Part shown: piece by piece, positions 56,715 to 64,000 of the stretch
How the letters are laid out: the number at the start of each line of letters is the position of its first letter
Position numbering within the stretch: the first letter of the stretch is position 1
Origin: Trichomonas vaginalis G3
Lineage: Eukaryota; Parabasalia; Trichomonadida; Trichomonadidae
Reading direction: 5' to 3'
NCBI RefSeq assembly: GCF_026262505.1
Contig: NC_067208.1
Span: forward strand, 10,921,962 to 10,985,961
DNA length: 64,000 bases
Translations under genes and position numbers: made by a program
Notes under the pieces: model-generated
Databases searched by the model: none
The model's input: only the letters and a program-made list of their open reading frames with translations
What the model was told of the DNA's origin: nothing

Positions 56715-58287
56715 TTATTCCTCACTGTCGTCAGCTGCTAAGTTATAGTCATCTAATCTTATTATTGGTATGCCTGACTGTCTTACTTGTATTGCAAAGC
56801 AACAATCCCTCATAAATCCAATAAGTGGCTTTGGTACATTTTCAGTTGCTAGTTCAATAGGTCCTTTAACAGACAATTTGTATGTTATTGGAGCAGTAGA
56901 TGTTTGACCTTGCATGAAGCAAAAGTCCACTTCTGTTGGAAAACCACATAAGAAATGTGTGTTGTCATACTATCCATTTATGTTCCACACTACCATCATC
57001 CACCAATGACCTCATAACATCTTCATTAAATCCTATCATATCATTGTTTGTATTGCAAGCGTTCGCAACCATTTCATAAAATACAGGTCCATATGATTTT
57101 TCAGGTTCTGCAGGCATATTTCCATAAGCTCCCATGGAAAGCTGAAGATATTTAAACTTAGGGTTCTCAAAATTAACATAATAGTTGTCTTTCTTTCTAA
57201 ATAGTGCCCAAATACTTTTAACATTAATAGGCGTATAAGCTGCTGTAAATGTTGCACTTGAACTATCTGTATTCTTTGAGAATGAACCGTCCATAGGAAT
57301 CCAATCCATAACTTTAACAGGAAAACATAAAGCCTCGTTTGTATAATGTTCTACAAGTTCTGTATAAATGTTAGGGTCTAAAGAGAATGACTTTGGATGA
57401 ATAAAACATTCATTAAAATCCATCTTTGTTCGAAATAGTTGCTGGGTTACAGTTGTAATAGTAACTGTTCCACTAGCTTCTATTGCCTTCGTTATCATAG
57501 TGAATGGTTCATTCCATGGAACAAATTTATTTGTCGGTGGATTTGAATCTGAAGCAAATGCAACCTTAAGAGTTGGATTGAAAGCAATGATATCATTTAC
57601 AGATATAGATGTGCATTGTAAAGCGTCGCTACTGAACTTTACTTTAAGCTGAATGTTTCCTGCAAAAGCTGGAATAAATCGAATAGCTTCTAATGGAAGG
57701 AATCTTCTAACAGGAATTCTTAAACGAAGCTTAAAATCAAATGATTTTCCTGCTGTAATTGGACCACTAACAATTTGTCCTGTTCTGCATGTTCCCGAAT
57801 GACTCCATACATCTTCATGTCGAATCTTTGAGAAAACATCTACTTTCTTTATTTGTTCGGTAGTTTGTGAGTTTGAAGTTATATATGCTTCTTCTCTTGC
57901 GTTGTCTTGAGAATATACGATACGACCATTTGCAAGGATTTGATATCCAGCAACTGCATAGAAAGCGTCATCGAAACCAATCCAAAATCCTGGTGGGTTT
58001 GTTTTATTAGAACCTGAACCAATTTCTTTATCTACAATAAATTGACCTTCCATTTTATACATAATGAATGTATTGTAAAGGTCCAACATATTTTCACCAG
58101 GAGGTGAGAGATTGAATGTTACCCATGTGTTATCTTTAGCAGTTCCAGGTTGTGATGGAATCTTTGCGTCAGAATATTTTCTATTAGTGTCACCAATTTG
58201 AACTGCATTGTCTATGATATCGAAATATGAGCGAATCTGATGAATATGCTCTGCTGGAGTAAATTCGTTTAACTGTTCGTTCTGCAT
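56715..58287 (-). pseudogene. major capsid protein (Maverick M3), broken copy
   Basis: Essentially the same protein as in M1 (MQNEQLNEFTPAEHIHQ..., VRRFLPLEAIRFIPAFAGNI, FNECFIHPKSFSLDPN, ..NIYTELVEHYTNEA). About 520 codons, presumed double jelly-roll. It is broken, with about one break. Its very high similarity to M1 argues for recent copying of both. Confidence 0.7.
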
Positions 58288-58314
58288 GTATTTACTTCAG
58301 ATAAAAATATCTAT

Positions 58315-58743
58315 TTACTTCATTATTCTCACTCTTCTTCTTGGTATTCATGGTGGAAGTTGTTTTTTGACATTTTGAACGAATTGAACGTTCTCCTTAG
58401 TTTCCATTTGCTGAATTAGTGGGTCAGGGTTCTTTGACTCTGTTTGCTATTCAATGAAATTCACGAACTTTGCAATAACCTCTTGGTTCGTTATTGAAAG
58501 TACATCTGGCTTCTTTTCTTCTTGTTCTTTCGGAGGTTCAGTTTGTACAGAAGGTTTTATATGGGCTTCGCCCTCGGTGCCATGCACCTTAATGTTGTCG
58601 CTCTCTGCATTCGCTAATGGAACCTTCCTTTTTCTTACATATATTTTACCATCTTTACTCTGACTTACGTAATAGAAAGGATGTTGTATTCCTCTGGCGT
58701 CATTTAATATAATAGACTCTCGTTCTGATTTTGACAAGCTCAT
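58315..58743 (-). pseudogene. conserved Maverick protein upstream of the capsid gene (M3), broken copy
   Basis: The counterpart of 6622-7056 in M1. SKSERESIILNDARGIQ and KPDVLSITNQE are kept. The linker holds an intact double-hairpin element in frame, encoding VHGTEGEAH. It is broken, with about one break near its end. The function is unknown. Confidence 0.65.
58563..58588. repeat. double-hairpin element DHE-2b, in-frame
   Basis: On the + strand hairpin 1 is GGGC/GCCC (loop TTC), the linker TC, and hairpin 2 GGTGC/GCACC (loop CAT). All bases pair. The homologous site in M1 (6777-6808) is decayed, and M4 lacks it. Confidence 0.88.
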
Positions 58744-58788
58744 TTTACACCGGTTAAAGTTTTAATTTAGTTTTTTATCTACAGTCAA

Positions 58789-59061
58789 ATGACTCAGACA
58801 AGTCCTACGGACAAGACCCAAGGGGTCATAGATGTTGAAGCATTGAAGAAAGAAATTCGTGAGCAAATTTTATCCGAACTGAAGGAACATAAACAAGAAC
58901 AAAAGCCAGAGAAACCAAAGAGAAAGTTAAGTGAAAAACAACTTGCTGCATTAGCTGCTGGAAGACAGAAGAACCCACGTTTGCTGGCGAAGAAAGCTAG
59001 AGAAGAAGCAAAAGCAAAGGAAGAACAAAAAGCTAAAGAAGCTGAAGCAAAGAAAGAGTAA
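58789..59061 (+). CDS. small basic Maverick protein (M3 copy, 90 aa)
   Basis: The same protein as 6316-6576 in M1, starting at MTQTSPTDKTQG. The tail is slightly longer through an extra charged unit (KAKEEQKAKEAEAKKE), a replication-slippage type of difference. The basic core KRKLSEKQLAALAAGRQ is unchanged. It probably binds DNA or is a core protein. Confidence 0.65.
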   Translation: MTQTSPTDKTQGVIDVEALKKEIREQILSELKEHKQEQKPEKPKRKLSEKQLAALAAGRQKNPRLLAKKAREEAKAKEEQKAKEAEAKKE

Positions 59062-59085
59062 ATGGTTTATTTTTATCGGAACTAA

Positions 59086-59943
59086 ATGTATAGACAAATA
59101 CCTTTATCTGTTGCGTTCAGTAGTGAAAACCCTGACGTCAAAATAAAGGGGAACAGAGTAACGTTTAAGTTTCCAACAGACTGGATTGTGAACATAAATG
59201 AAGAGAAGTACATTGGCATAACATCTATGTATATAACACGTGCTTTCAGAAAGGTTGACTTTATACTTCAAGTCGAGATAGAAAATGACGAACAGTCTTT
59301 AAGCGCCCAAAACATTCACATATACAAATACTTTAAAGACCATACAACATTGCAACAATGTATGATTTCATTTAGTGAAATGTTCGAGAAAAAGTTTAAC
59401 ATTGAAGTACAAACTTTACAGCCTATACGTGAGTTTCTTGCACAACTGAAAGAAGAAGGTAGTCAGCCACAACTTATAGACTTTCATTATGAATTTAATG
59501 AAAATGAAGATGGAACTCATGACTGTCAGTTTGTTATATATTCACCATTCAATGAAGTCGCTAAAAAGAAAGAAGAGCCATTTCGTATAAGGTTTCAAAT
59601 CTCTGAACCCAATGAAGACTTCAAGAATGTTTTCAATTATGATGCAATGCTTCCGAGGAAAAATGAATTTTCAAAGATTGTAACACCTGGCATTTGGGAT
59701 AGAAAGCAAGCTATATTATATTCAAACTTAAGTAAGGGAGTTGAAAATGAGTTCATTGGTTATACAAGAACTTCACCACTTCCTAACCCTAAATACTATA
59801 AATTAACTGGCTTCAATCGTGAGTTTTGGATAGACATGTTCTCCACTCATGACCATAACTGCCCAGTGTTCTTACCTCCAGATGGGAAAGATTGTCTTTA
59901 CATCGAAGCACAAGTGTTGAACTCAACCATCGCAGTATTGTAA
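59086..59943 (+). CDS. candidate minor capsid protein (M3 copy, 285 aa)
   Basis: Almost identical to the M1 protein at 5434-6291 (differences such as DHTTLQQCMISFSEM for DDTTLLQCMISFNEM). It looks whole. A TTTATTTTTAT box lies about 10 nt before the ATG. It is the innermost gene retained in M3. Confidence 0.6.
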   Translation: MYRQIPLSVAFSSENPDVKIKGNRVTFKFPTDWIVNINEEKYIGITSMYITRAFRKVDFILQVEIENDEQSLSAQNIHIYKYFKDHTTLQQCMISFSEMFEKKFNIEVQTLQPIREFLAQLKEEGSQPQLIDFHYEFNENEDGTHDCQFVIYSPFNEVAKKKEEPFRIRFQISEPNEDFKNVFNYDAMLPRKNEFSKIVTPGIWDRKQAILYSNLSKGVENEFIGYTRTSPLPNPKYYKLTGFNREFWIDMFSTHDHNCPVFLPPDGKDCLYIEAQVLNSTIAVL

Positions 59944-59953
59944 ATGACCACAT

Positions 59954-59978
59954 GGGCTTTGCCCTTGCCGCTAGCGGC
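59954..59978. repeat. double-hairpin element DHE-1b
   Basis: The M3 equivalent of 5399-5423, inverted. Arms GGGC/GCCC (loop TTT), linker TT, arms GCCGC/GCGGC (loop TA). Only the first loop differs from M1. Confidence 0.85.
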
Positions 59979-60027
59979 TTATTTTTATCACGAATGACCT
60001 CATTGCTGACAAAAATAAATGACCTCA

Positions 60028-60221
60028 AATTACTAGAATCTGCAATGAGACACCACATTGGAAACAGGGTGAAACGCCATTTTGGAGAGTTATGATTGAT
60101 GGACACTTCGAAATCAAAGAAATACCGAACCATTGAATACACAATTACGAATAAACGCTTAATTTTTATAAAAATCTTATTACATTTTTCCTGAATTTTT
60201 AGATTGTACAATAAAGATGGA
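60028..60221. other. junction segment between M3 and hairpin array A3
   Basis: It opens (60024-60045) with a 22-bp match to the inner part of the M2/M4 terminal hairpin (CTCAAATTACTAGAATCTGC...). The remaining ~175 bp match nothing else in the window, and no gene was seen. Confidence 0.6.
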
Positions 60222-60601
60222 AGGCTTTGGGGTACATATTAATATAATATACCTCAAAGCCTTCCATCTCCACTACAAATGGAGAAACTTTGTCCGAATA
60301 GTTTAACATTCGGACAAAGTTTCTCCCATTTTAAGAAGGAATTGCAGGGTAAGAGGTACATAGTATGAATATATACCTCTTACCCTGCAATTCCTTCTAG
60401 AAAGTTCCAAAACTTTGGGTTAATGTCTTGCAATTAACCCAAAGTTTTGGAACTTTCAAGTGGAGATGGAAAGCTTTGGGGTACATATTAATATAATATA
60501 CCTCAAAGCCTTCCATCTCCACTACAAATGGGAGAAACTTTGTCCGAATAGTTTAACATTCGGACAAAGTTTCTCCCATTTAAAGAAAGAATTGTTCCTT
60601 A
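60222..60601. repeat. tandem long-hairpin array A3, cut by M4
   Basis: There are six hairpins and a partial seventh, in a four-hairpin cycle. The types are: GATGGAAGGCTTTGGGGTA arms; AATGGGAGAAACTTTGTCCG arms around AGTTTAAC; GAAGGAATTGCAGGGTAAGA arms; AAGTTCCAAAACTTTGGGTT arms; then the first two again. The next hairpin (GAATTGTTCCTT...) is broken off at 60601 by the start of M4. Confidence 0.9.
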
Positions 60602-61107
60602 AGTTAGTATCTAGTAATTGGAGACCAAGGGTCTACGCCCCTTAGTACTCAAATTACTAGAATCTGCAAAAAACCGTTTGACACGTAAAATATTTTGACA
60701 TTTACAAAAATAAAAAAAATAATTTTTTAAAAAATAAACTTAAAAATTAACGTTAAAATTTTTGACATTTACAAAAATAAAAAAATAATTTTTTAAAAAT
60801 AAACTTAAAAATTAACGTTAAAACTTTTGACACTACTCAAAATAAAAAAATAATTTTTGAAAAAATAAACTTTAAAAAATTAACGTTAAAATTTTTTATT
60901 TATTTTTTTTATCATAGATTTTAACACCCAGAGTAAAAATAATTTTTAAAAATAAATTAACTCAAAATTTTTTTAATTTCTGTATATACTAAATTTTTCA
61001 TAAATGATAAAATTAATTTAGAGGGCTCTTTGAGCCCATCTCGCCGCTACGCGGTTTAGGGTAGATCTAACCCGATATCTAACCTCATTTCTAACCTTGT
61101 GAATTTT
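60602..61107. repeat. left terminal repeat of M4
   Basis: The same as 38174-38750 except for three instead of four ~67-bp tandem units (about 60690-60900). The shared sequence stops abruptly after CTTGTGAATTTT, and the capsid gene's stop codon follows within 2 bp. Confidence 0.88.
61023..61055. repeat. double-hairpin element DHE-3b in the M4 terminal repeat
   Basis: Hairpin 1 is GGGCTC/GAGCCC (loop TTT, fully paired), the linker ATCTC, and hairpin 2 GCCGC/GCGGT (loop TAC, one G-T pair). Confidence 0.85.
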
Positions 61108-61108
61108 C

Positions 61109-61948
61109 TTATAAAGTTGCGATAGTTGAATTCAGTAACTGAGCCTCAAGGAAGAAAACATCCTTTCCGTCTTCGGGTAACACAACGGGGCATTTATGAT
61201 CGTGTGTAGAATACATATCAATCCAAAACTCTCTATTATTTCCTGATGACTTATAATATTTAATATTTGTTAATGGTGATGCTCTAGTATGACCGATAAA
61301 TTCATTTTCAACCCCTTTAGCGATATTTGAATATAAAATGACTTGTTTTCTGTCCCATACATTATATGTTATTATTGGTGATAACACTGTTCGTTCTTCT
61401 CCAGGTTTATAATTAAATACATTCATGAAGTCTTCATTATACTGAGAAATTTTAAAACCTATCCTAAAATCACTTTGTCTCTTTTCTGCTACTTCATTAA
61501 ACGGCGAGTATATAACAAATGTGCATGTATGTGAATCATCTATTTGTTCAATAAATTCATAATGAAAGTCTATAATCTGCGGATGAATTCCTTCTTCACC
61601 TAATTTATCAAGATACACATTTAATCCTAAAGCGTTTTTGTTAAATTTCTTTTCGAAAATTTCGTTAAAATCATTCATGCATTCATATAATGTTGTATCA
61701 TCTTTGAAATATTTATATATGTGAATAGTTTGCTTAAATTCTTGAGTTTCGTTTATAACAACAACTTCGAGCTCAAATTCAACTTTTCTAAATCCTCGTG
61801 TTATATACATATTTGATAAACCAATATATTTTTCATTTATATTCACAACCCAGTCAATAGGTAATTTAAATGTAATTCTATTTCCATTTATTTTAACATT
61901 TTCGTCTTCAGAACTGAAAGCAACTGTTAAAGGTACTTGTCTATACAT
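61109..61948 (-). CDS. candidate minor capsid protein (M4, 279 aa)
   Basis: A homologue of the M1/M3 285-residue protein: MYRQVPLTVAFSSEDENVKI, ITFKLPIDWVVNIN, KYIGLSNMYITRGFRKVEF, VWDRKQVILYSNIAKGVEN and HDHKCPVVLPEDGKD are shared. It looks whole. It ends immediately inside the terminal repeat, so it is the gene nearest the left end of M4, unlike in M1. Confidence 0.62.
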   Translation of the reverse strand: MYRQVPLTVAFSSEDENVKINGNRITFKLPIDWVVNINEKYIGLSNMYITRGFRKVEFELEVVVINETQEFKQTIHIYKYFKDDTTLYECMNDFNEIFEKKFNKNALGLNVYLDKLGEEGIHPQIIDFHYEFIEQIDDSHTCTFVIYSPFNEVAEKRQSDFRIGFKISQYNEDFMNVFNYKPGEERTVLSPIITYNVWDRKQVILYSNIAKGVENEFIGHTRASPLTNIKYYKSSGNNREFWIDMYSTHDHKCPVVLPEDGKDVFFLEAQLLNSTIATL

Positions 61949-61996
61949 TTATTACAAACAAAAATATATCATTTATTCTTTCTTCTCAATGGAAAA

Positions 61997-62030
61997 GGGT
62001 CTTCGACCCTCATGAGGCTCAATGAGCCTC
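61997..62030. repeat. double-hairpin element DHE-9 at a stop codon
   Basis: Hairpin 1 is GGGTC/GACCC (loop TTC; extendable to 6 bp), the linker TCAT, and hairpin 2 GAGGCTC/GAGCCTC (loop AAT). On the minus strand the TGA stop of the basic-protein gene spans the loop and the adjoining stem bases. GGAAAAGG and CCTTTTCC (61991 and 62036) could form an outer stem around both hairpins. Confidence 0.88.
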
Positions 62031-62279
62031 TTCAGCCTTTTCCTTTTCAGCTTTTTCTTTAGCCTCACGTTCTCTTTTTGCTTTCATTCTCGGGTTCTTC
62101 TCTCTTCCTGCAGCTAATGCGGCTAACTGCTTTTCACTTAATTTCCTTTTTGGTTTTACTGGTTTTTCTTCGGCGCTCTGCGCCAAGACCGAAGGTCCTG
62201 TTTTTGATGTCTTTAGTTCTGTTAATATCTGCTCACGAATTTCTTTTTTGATGGCTTCAATATCTAATCCCTGACTCAT
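62019..62279 (-). CDS. small basic Maverick protein (M4, 86 aa)
   Basis: It starts at MSQGLDIEAIKKEIREQI, by alignment with M1/M3. The core KPKRKLSEKQLAALAAGR is conserved. Relative to M1 it has about nine extra residues (around GPSVLAQSAEE), encoded by double-hairpin element DHE-10. Its C-terminus EEAH-stop lies in DHE-9, so two such elements shape this small protein. It probably binds DNA. Confidence 0.65.
   Translation of the reverse strand: MSQGLDIEAIKKEIREQILTELKTSKTGPSVLAQSAEEKPVKPKRKLSEKQLAALAAGREKNPRMKAKREREAKEKAEKEKAEEAH
62172..62197. repeat. double-hairpin element DHE-10, in-frame
   Basis: Hairpin 1 is GGCGC/GCGCC (loop TCT), the linker AA, and hairpin 2 GACC/GGTC (loop GAA). All bases pair. 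On the minus strand it encodes GPSVLAQSAE within the basic protein. Confidence 0.9.
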
Positions 62280-62329
62280 TTGATTACCGATAAAAAATTC
62301 AAAATTTAAAAATTTTATTTGAATTAAAT

Positions 62330-62836
62330 ATGAGCCTATCAAAATCTGAGAGACAATCGATTATATTAAATGATGCAAGAGGAATTCAGCATCCATTATA
62401 TTATGTATCAACAAGTAAAGATGGAAAAATTTATGTAAGAAAAAGACGAGTTCCATTAACGAATTCGGAAACTGATAAAATAGATATAAAACCTAAACTT
62501 GAAACAAAAGCGGAAGACAGCGAGGTTGTCAGGACAAAGCCCACAATAAAGGAAACGGAATCTAAACCAGAACCTAAACCAGGAGGACTCAGAGAGTCCA
62601 TCTTGGCACAGAGCGCCGAAATCAAACCCGATGTACTTTCGATAACGAATCAAGAATTAATAGCTAAATTTGTAAATTTCCTTGAAAAGCAAACGGAATC
62701 AAAAAATCCAGACCCACCAGTAAAAGAGCAGGAAACCAAAATTAATGAAGAGTTTGTTAAAAACATAAAACATGAAATTATTGAACAAAAGAAACAAATT
62801 CCTCAACTAAGAAGAAGAGTTAGAATATTAAACTAA
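62330..62836 (+). CDS. conserved Maverick protein upstream of the capsid gene (M4, 168 aa)
   Basis: A homologue of the 144-residue protein of M1, sharing SKSER.SIILNDARGIQHP, KPDVLSITNQELIAKFVNF and a basic C-terminus (LRRRVRILN). The linker is longer. It lacks DHE-2 but holds another double-hairpin element (62585-62617) just before KPDVLS, encoding GLRESILAQSAE. The product looks whole. Role unknown; possibly scaffold or core, from its position next to the capsid gene. Confidence 0.7.
   Translation: MSLSKSERQSIILNDARGIQHPLYYVSTSKDGKIYVRKRRVPLTNSETDKIDIKPKLETKAEDSEVVRTKPTIKETESKPEPKPGGLRESILAQSAEIKPDVLSITNQELIAKFVNFLEKQTESKNPDPPVKEQETKINEEFVKNIKHEIIEQKKQIPQLRRRVRILN
62585..62617. repeat. double-hairpin element DHE-11, in-frame
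   Basis: Hairpin 1 is GGACTC/GAGTCC (loop AGA), the linker ATCTT, and hairpin 2 GGCAC/GCGCC (loop AGA, one mismatch). Its second half encodes LAQSAE, the same peptide that DHE-10 encodes in the divergent neighbouring gene. Confidence 0.9.
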
Positions 62837-62842
62837 ATAAAT

Positions 62843-62850
62843 ATTTTTAT
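62843..62850 (+). promoter_or_regulatory. Maverick ATTTTTAT box before the capsid gene (M4)
   Basis: ATTTTTAT lies 12 nt before the ATG at 62863, matching M1 (7063-7070). Confidence 0.45.
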
Positions 62851-62862
62851 CTAACATAAAAC

Positions 62863-64000
62863 ATGCAAAACGAACAGCTTAACGAATTTACACCAGCTGA
62901 ACATATCCATCAAATTCGTTCATATTTTGATGTAATCGATAATGCAATTAATATTGGTGATACTAATAGAAGATATATCGATGCAAAAATTCCATCACAA
63001 CCAGGAACCGCAAAGGATCATAACTGGGTCACATTCAATTTATCTCCGCCAGGTGAAAATATGCTAGACCTTTATAACACATTCCTTACAACTACCTATA
63101 AAAGTAAATATATCGTGGATAATGCTATTACTGGCTCATCAATTCCAAATACTAATTCTCCAGGTTTCTTTGGCGTTTTTGATGAATCAATTTACACCAT
63201 TAGCGCTTATCAGTTATTAGCAAATGGAAGAGTTATTTATAGTCAGGATAACGCAAGAGAAGAAGCATATATCATTTCTAATTCACAGACTACAGAACAA
63301 ATAAAGAAAGTTGATGTTTTCTCAAAAACGAGACATAAAGATGTATGGAAACGTTCTGGAACAGTTCGAACAGGTCAAATTATCTCAGGACCTTTAGCTG
63401 CAGGAGCTGAAATTAATTTTGACATTAAAATAAAGATTCCATGTCGTAAATTCCTTATTCTAGAAGTTATTAGATTTATTCCTGCTTTTGCAGGCAACAT
63501 TCAGTTAAAGGTTAAATTTAGTAGCGATGCATTCCAGGTAACAGCACTGCCGGTAGAAGATATTTTAGCTCATAATCCTTCTTTAATCAGTCAGGTAAAA
63601 GATAATTATGACCCACCAACTAATAAATTTGTTCCATGGAATGAACCATTCAATATGATAACAGCAGTTTTAAATCAAATGGTGAAATTACTGTTTCAAC
63701 AGTTGAACAAAGATTAACGAAGAAATCAGCTGAATTCATTGATTGCTTCATTCATCCTAAAGCATTTTCACTCGATCCAAATATTTACACTGAATTAGTT
63801 CGATCATTATACATCACAAGCTTTATGTTTTCCAATTAAAGTAATGGACTGGATTCCTATGGACGGTTCGTTCAGTAAAGGTTCACCATCAGCAACTTTC
63901 ACAGCAGCTTATACACCAATTAACGTTAAAAGCATTTGGGCTTTATTTAGGAAGAATGATAATTATATCGTGAATTTCGAAAATCCTCAATTTGAAACCC
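62863..64000 (+). pseudogene. major capsid protein (Maverick M4), broken, 3' end outside window
   Basis: A homologue of the M1/M3 capsid protein: MQNEQLNEFTPAEHIHQIRS, WVTFNLSPPGENMLDLYNTF, REEAYIISNSQTTEQIKKVD and IRFIPAFAGNIQLKVKFSSD are shared, with loops that differ. Presumed double jelly-roll. It is broken, with about two breaks in the visible part, and it runs off the window. Confidence 0.68.

Larger units (their letters stand above)
55236..60027 (-). mobile_element. Maverick/Polinton copy M3 (M1 lineage), inverted and partial
   Basis: It starts with AGTTAGTATACATATC directly against the interrupted M2 polymerase gene. Gene order is the mirror image of the right part of M1, from the acidic protein to the candidate minor capsid protein. 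It stops in the repeat that in M1 lies between that gene and polB; no polymerase or left part is present. Proteins are nearly identical to those of M1, so the two copies are of recent common origin. It is broken, with about two breaks, and partial. Confidence 0.9.
60602..64000 (+). mobile_element. Maverick/Polinton copy M4, left part
   Basis: It starts AGTTAGTATC with the same terminal repeat as M2. It then carries candidate minor capsid (minus), small basic protein (minus), the 168-residue protein and the major capsid gene, running off the window. The proteins are diverged from M1/M3, with the same gene order. It is broken at least once in the visible part. The terminal repeat is nearly identical to that of M2, so the two ends are of similar, fairly young age. 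It contains the densest set of double-hairpin elements (four in 1.6 kb). Confidence 0.88.

Noticed and set aside
59813-60211. 132-codon frame on the minus strand
   Set aside because: Antisense to the candidate minor capsid gene and running into repeats; no protein-like pattern.
60460-60645. 61-codon frame in hairpin array A3
   Set aside because: Same reason as for array A1.
38174-61107. A CRISPR-like array in the terminal repeats or hairpin arrays
   Set aside because: The repeats have no constant-repeat/unique-spacer structure and no cas genes; the genome is eukaryotic.
38174-64000. M2 and M4 as two halves of a single element split by M3
   Set aside because: M4 begins with its own forward terminal repeat and no polymerase remainder is found before its capsid genes, so two separate insertions fit better.

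Overview
The window is nuclear DNA of a parabasalid protist of the trichomonad type (Trichomonas/Tritrichomonas; I cannot tell the species). The grounds are an AT-rich, apparently intron-poor genome, short 5' leaders that begin at a TCA(C/T)TTTT initiator a few bases before several start codons, MULE-type transposase debris, and several Maverick/Polinton copies. About 25 kb in the middle (12.3-37 kb) is host sequence. The two flanks are built of Mavericks.

Layout. M1 (1-10667) is the right part of a Maverick: KilA-N protein, protein-primed DNA polymerase B, a candidate minor capsid protein, major capsid protein and several small proteins. It ends in the terminus ...ATACTAACT, set inside an older MULE transposase gene (10668-12255). 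The host block carries two non-autonomous DNA transposons (12857-13908 and 15163-16168, the second with a perfect 8-bp target duplication), an importin/exportin-like protein, an LRR protein with an EYEYEEDE-repeat tail, tRNA-Arg(ACG), three ARM/HEAT-like proteins, a head-to-head ER pair (DnaJ-like and thioredoxin-like), TM9SF, a bromodomain-NET protein, a histidine acid phosphatase, a maspardin-like hydrolase and a decayed ankyrin gene. Arrays of long perfect hairpins (37.06-38.17 kb) lead into M2 (38174-55235), a different Maverick lineage with packaging ATPase, phage-like fibre, chromodomain integrase, PrimPol-SF3 helicase and PolB. M2 is interrupted inside polB by M3 (55236-60027), an inverted partial copy of the M1 lineage. 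Another hairpin array (60222-60601) leads into M4 (60602 to the window end), which has the same terminal repeat as M2.

The most unusual signal is a family of short double-hairpin elements, about 25-35 bp each: two adjacent 4-7 bp stems with tiny loops, joined by a 1-6 nt linker. At least a dozen occur in the Mavericks and none was found in the host block. Stem sequences differ from copy to copy while pairing is mostly kept. Some copies lie in frame inside genes; one is a clean 12-codon presence/absence difference between related proteins. Four others carry a gene's stop codon in or beside a hairpin loop. They resemble Rickettsia palindromic elements or the mobile double-hairpin elements of fungal mitochondria, but sit in nuclear Polintons. 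A second structural novelty is the arrays of ~60-bp near-perfect hairpins, into which both M2 and M4 have inserted at almost the same point of one hairpin arm.

The Maverick genes would together form a virus-like element: polymerase, primase-helicase, integrase, packaging ATPase, capsid proteins and a fibre. Most carry a TTTATTTTTA-type box 5-15 nt before the start codon instead of the host initiator, which suggests a separate expression programme. All Maverick copies are treated here as fossils; several genes are broken.
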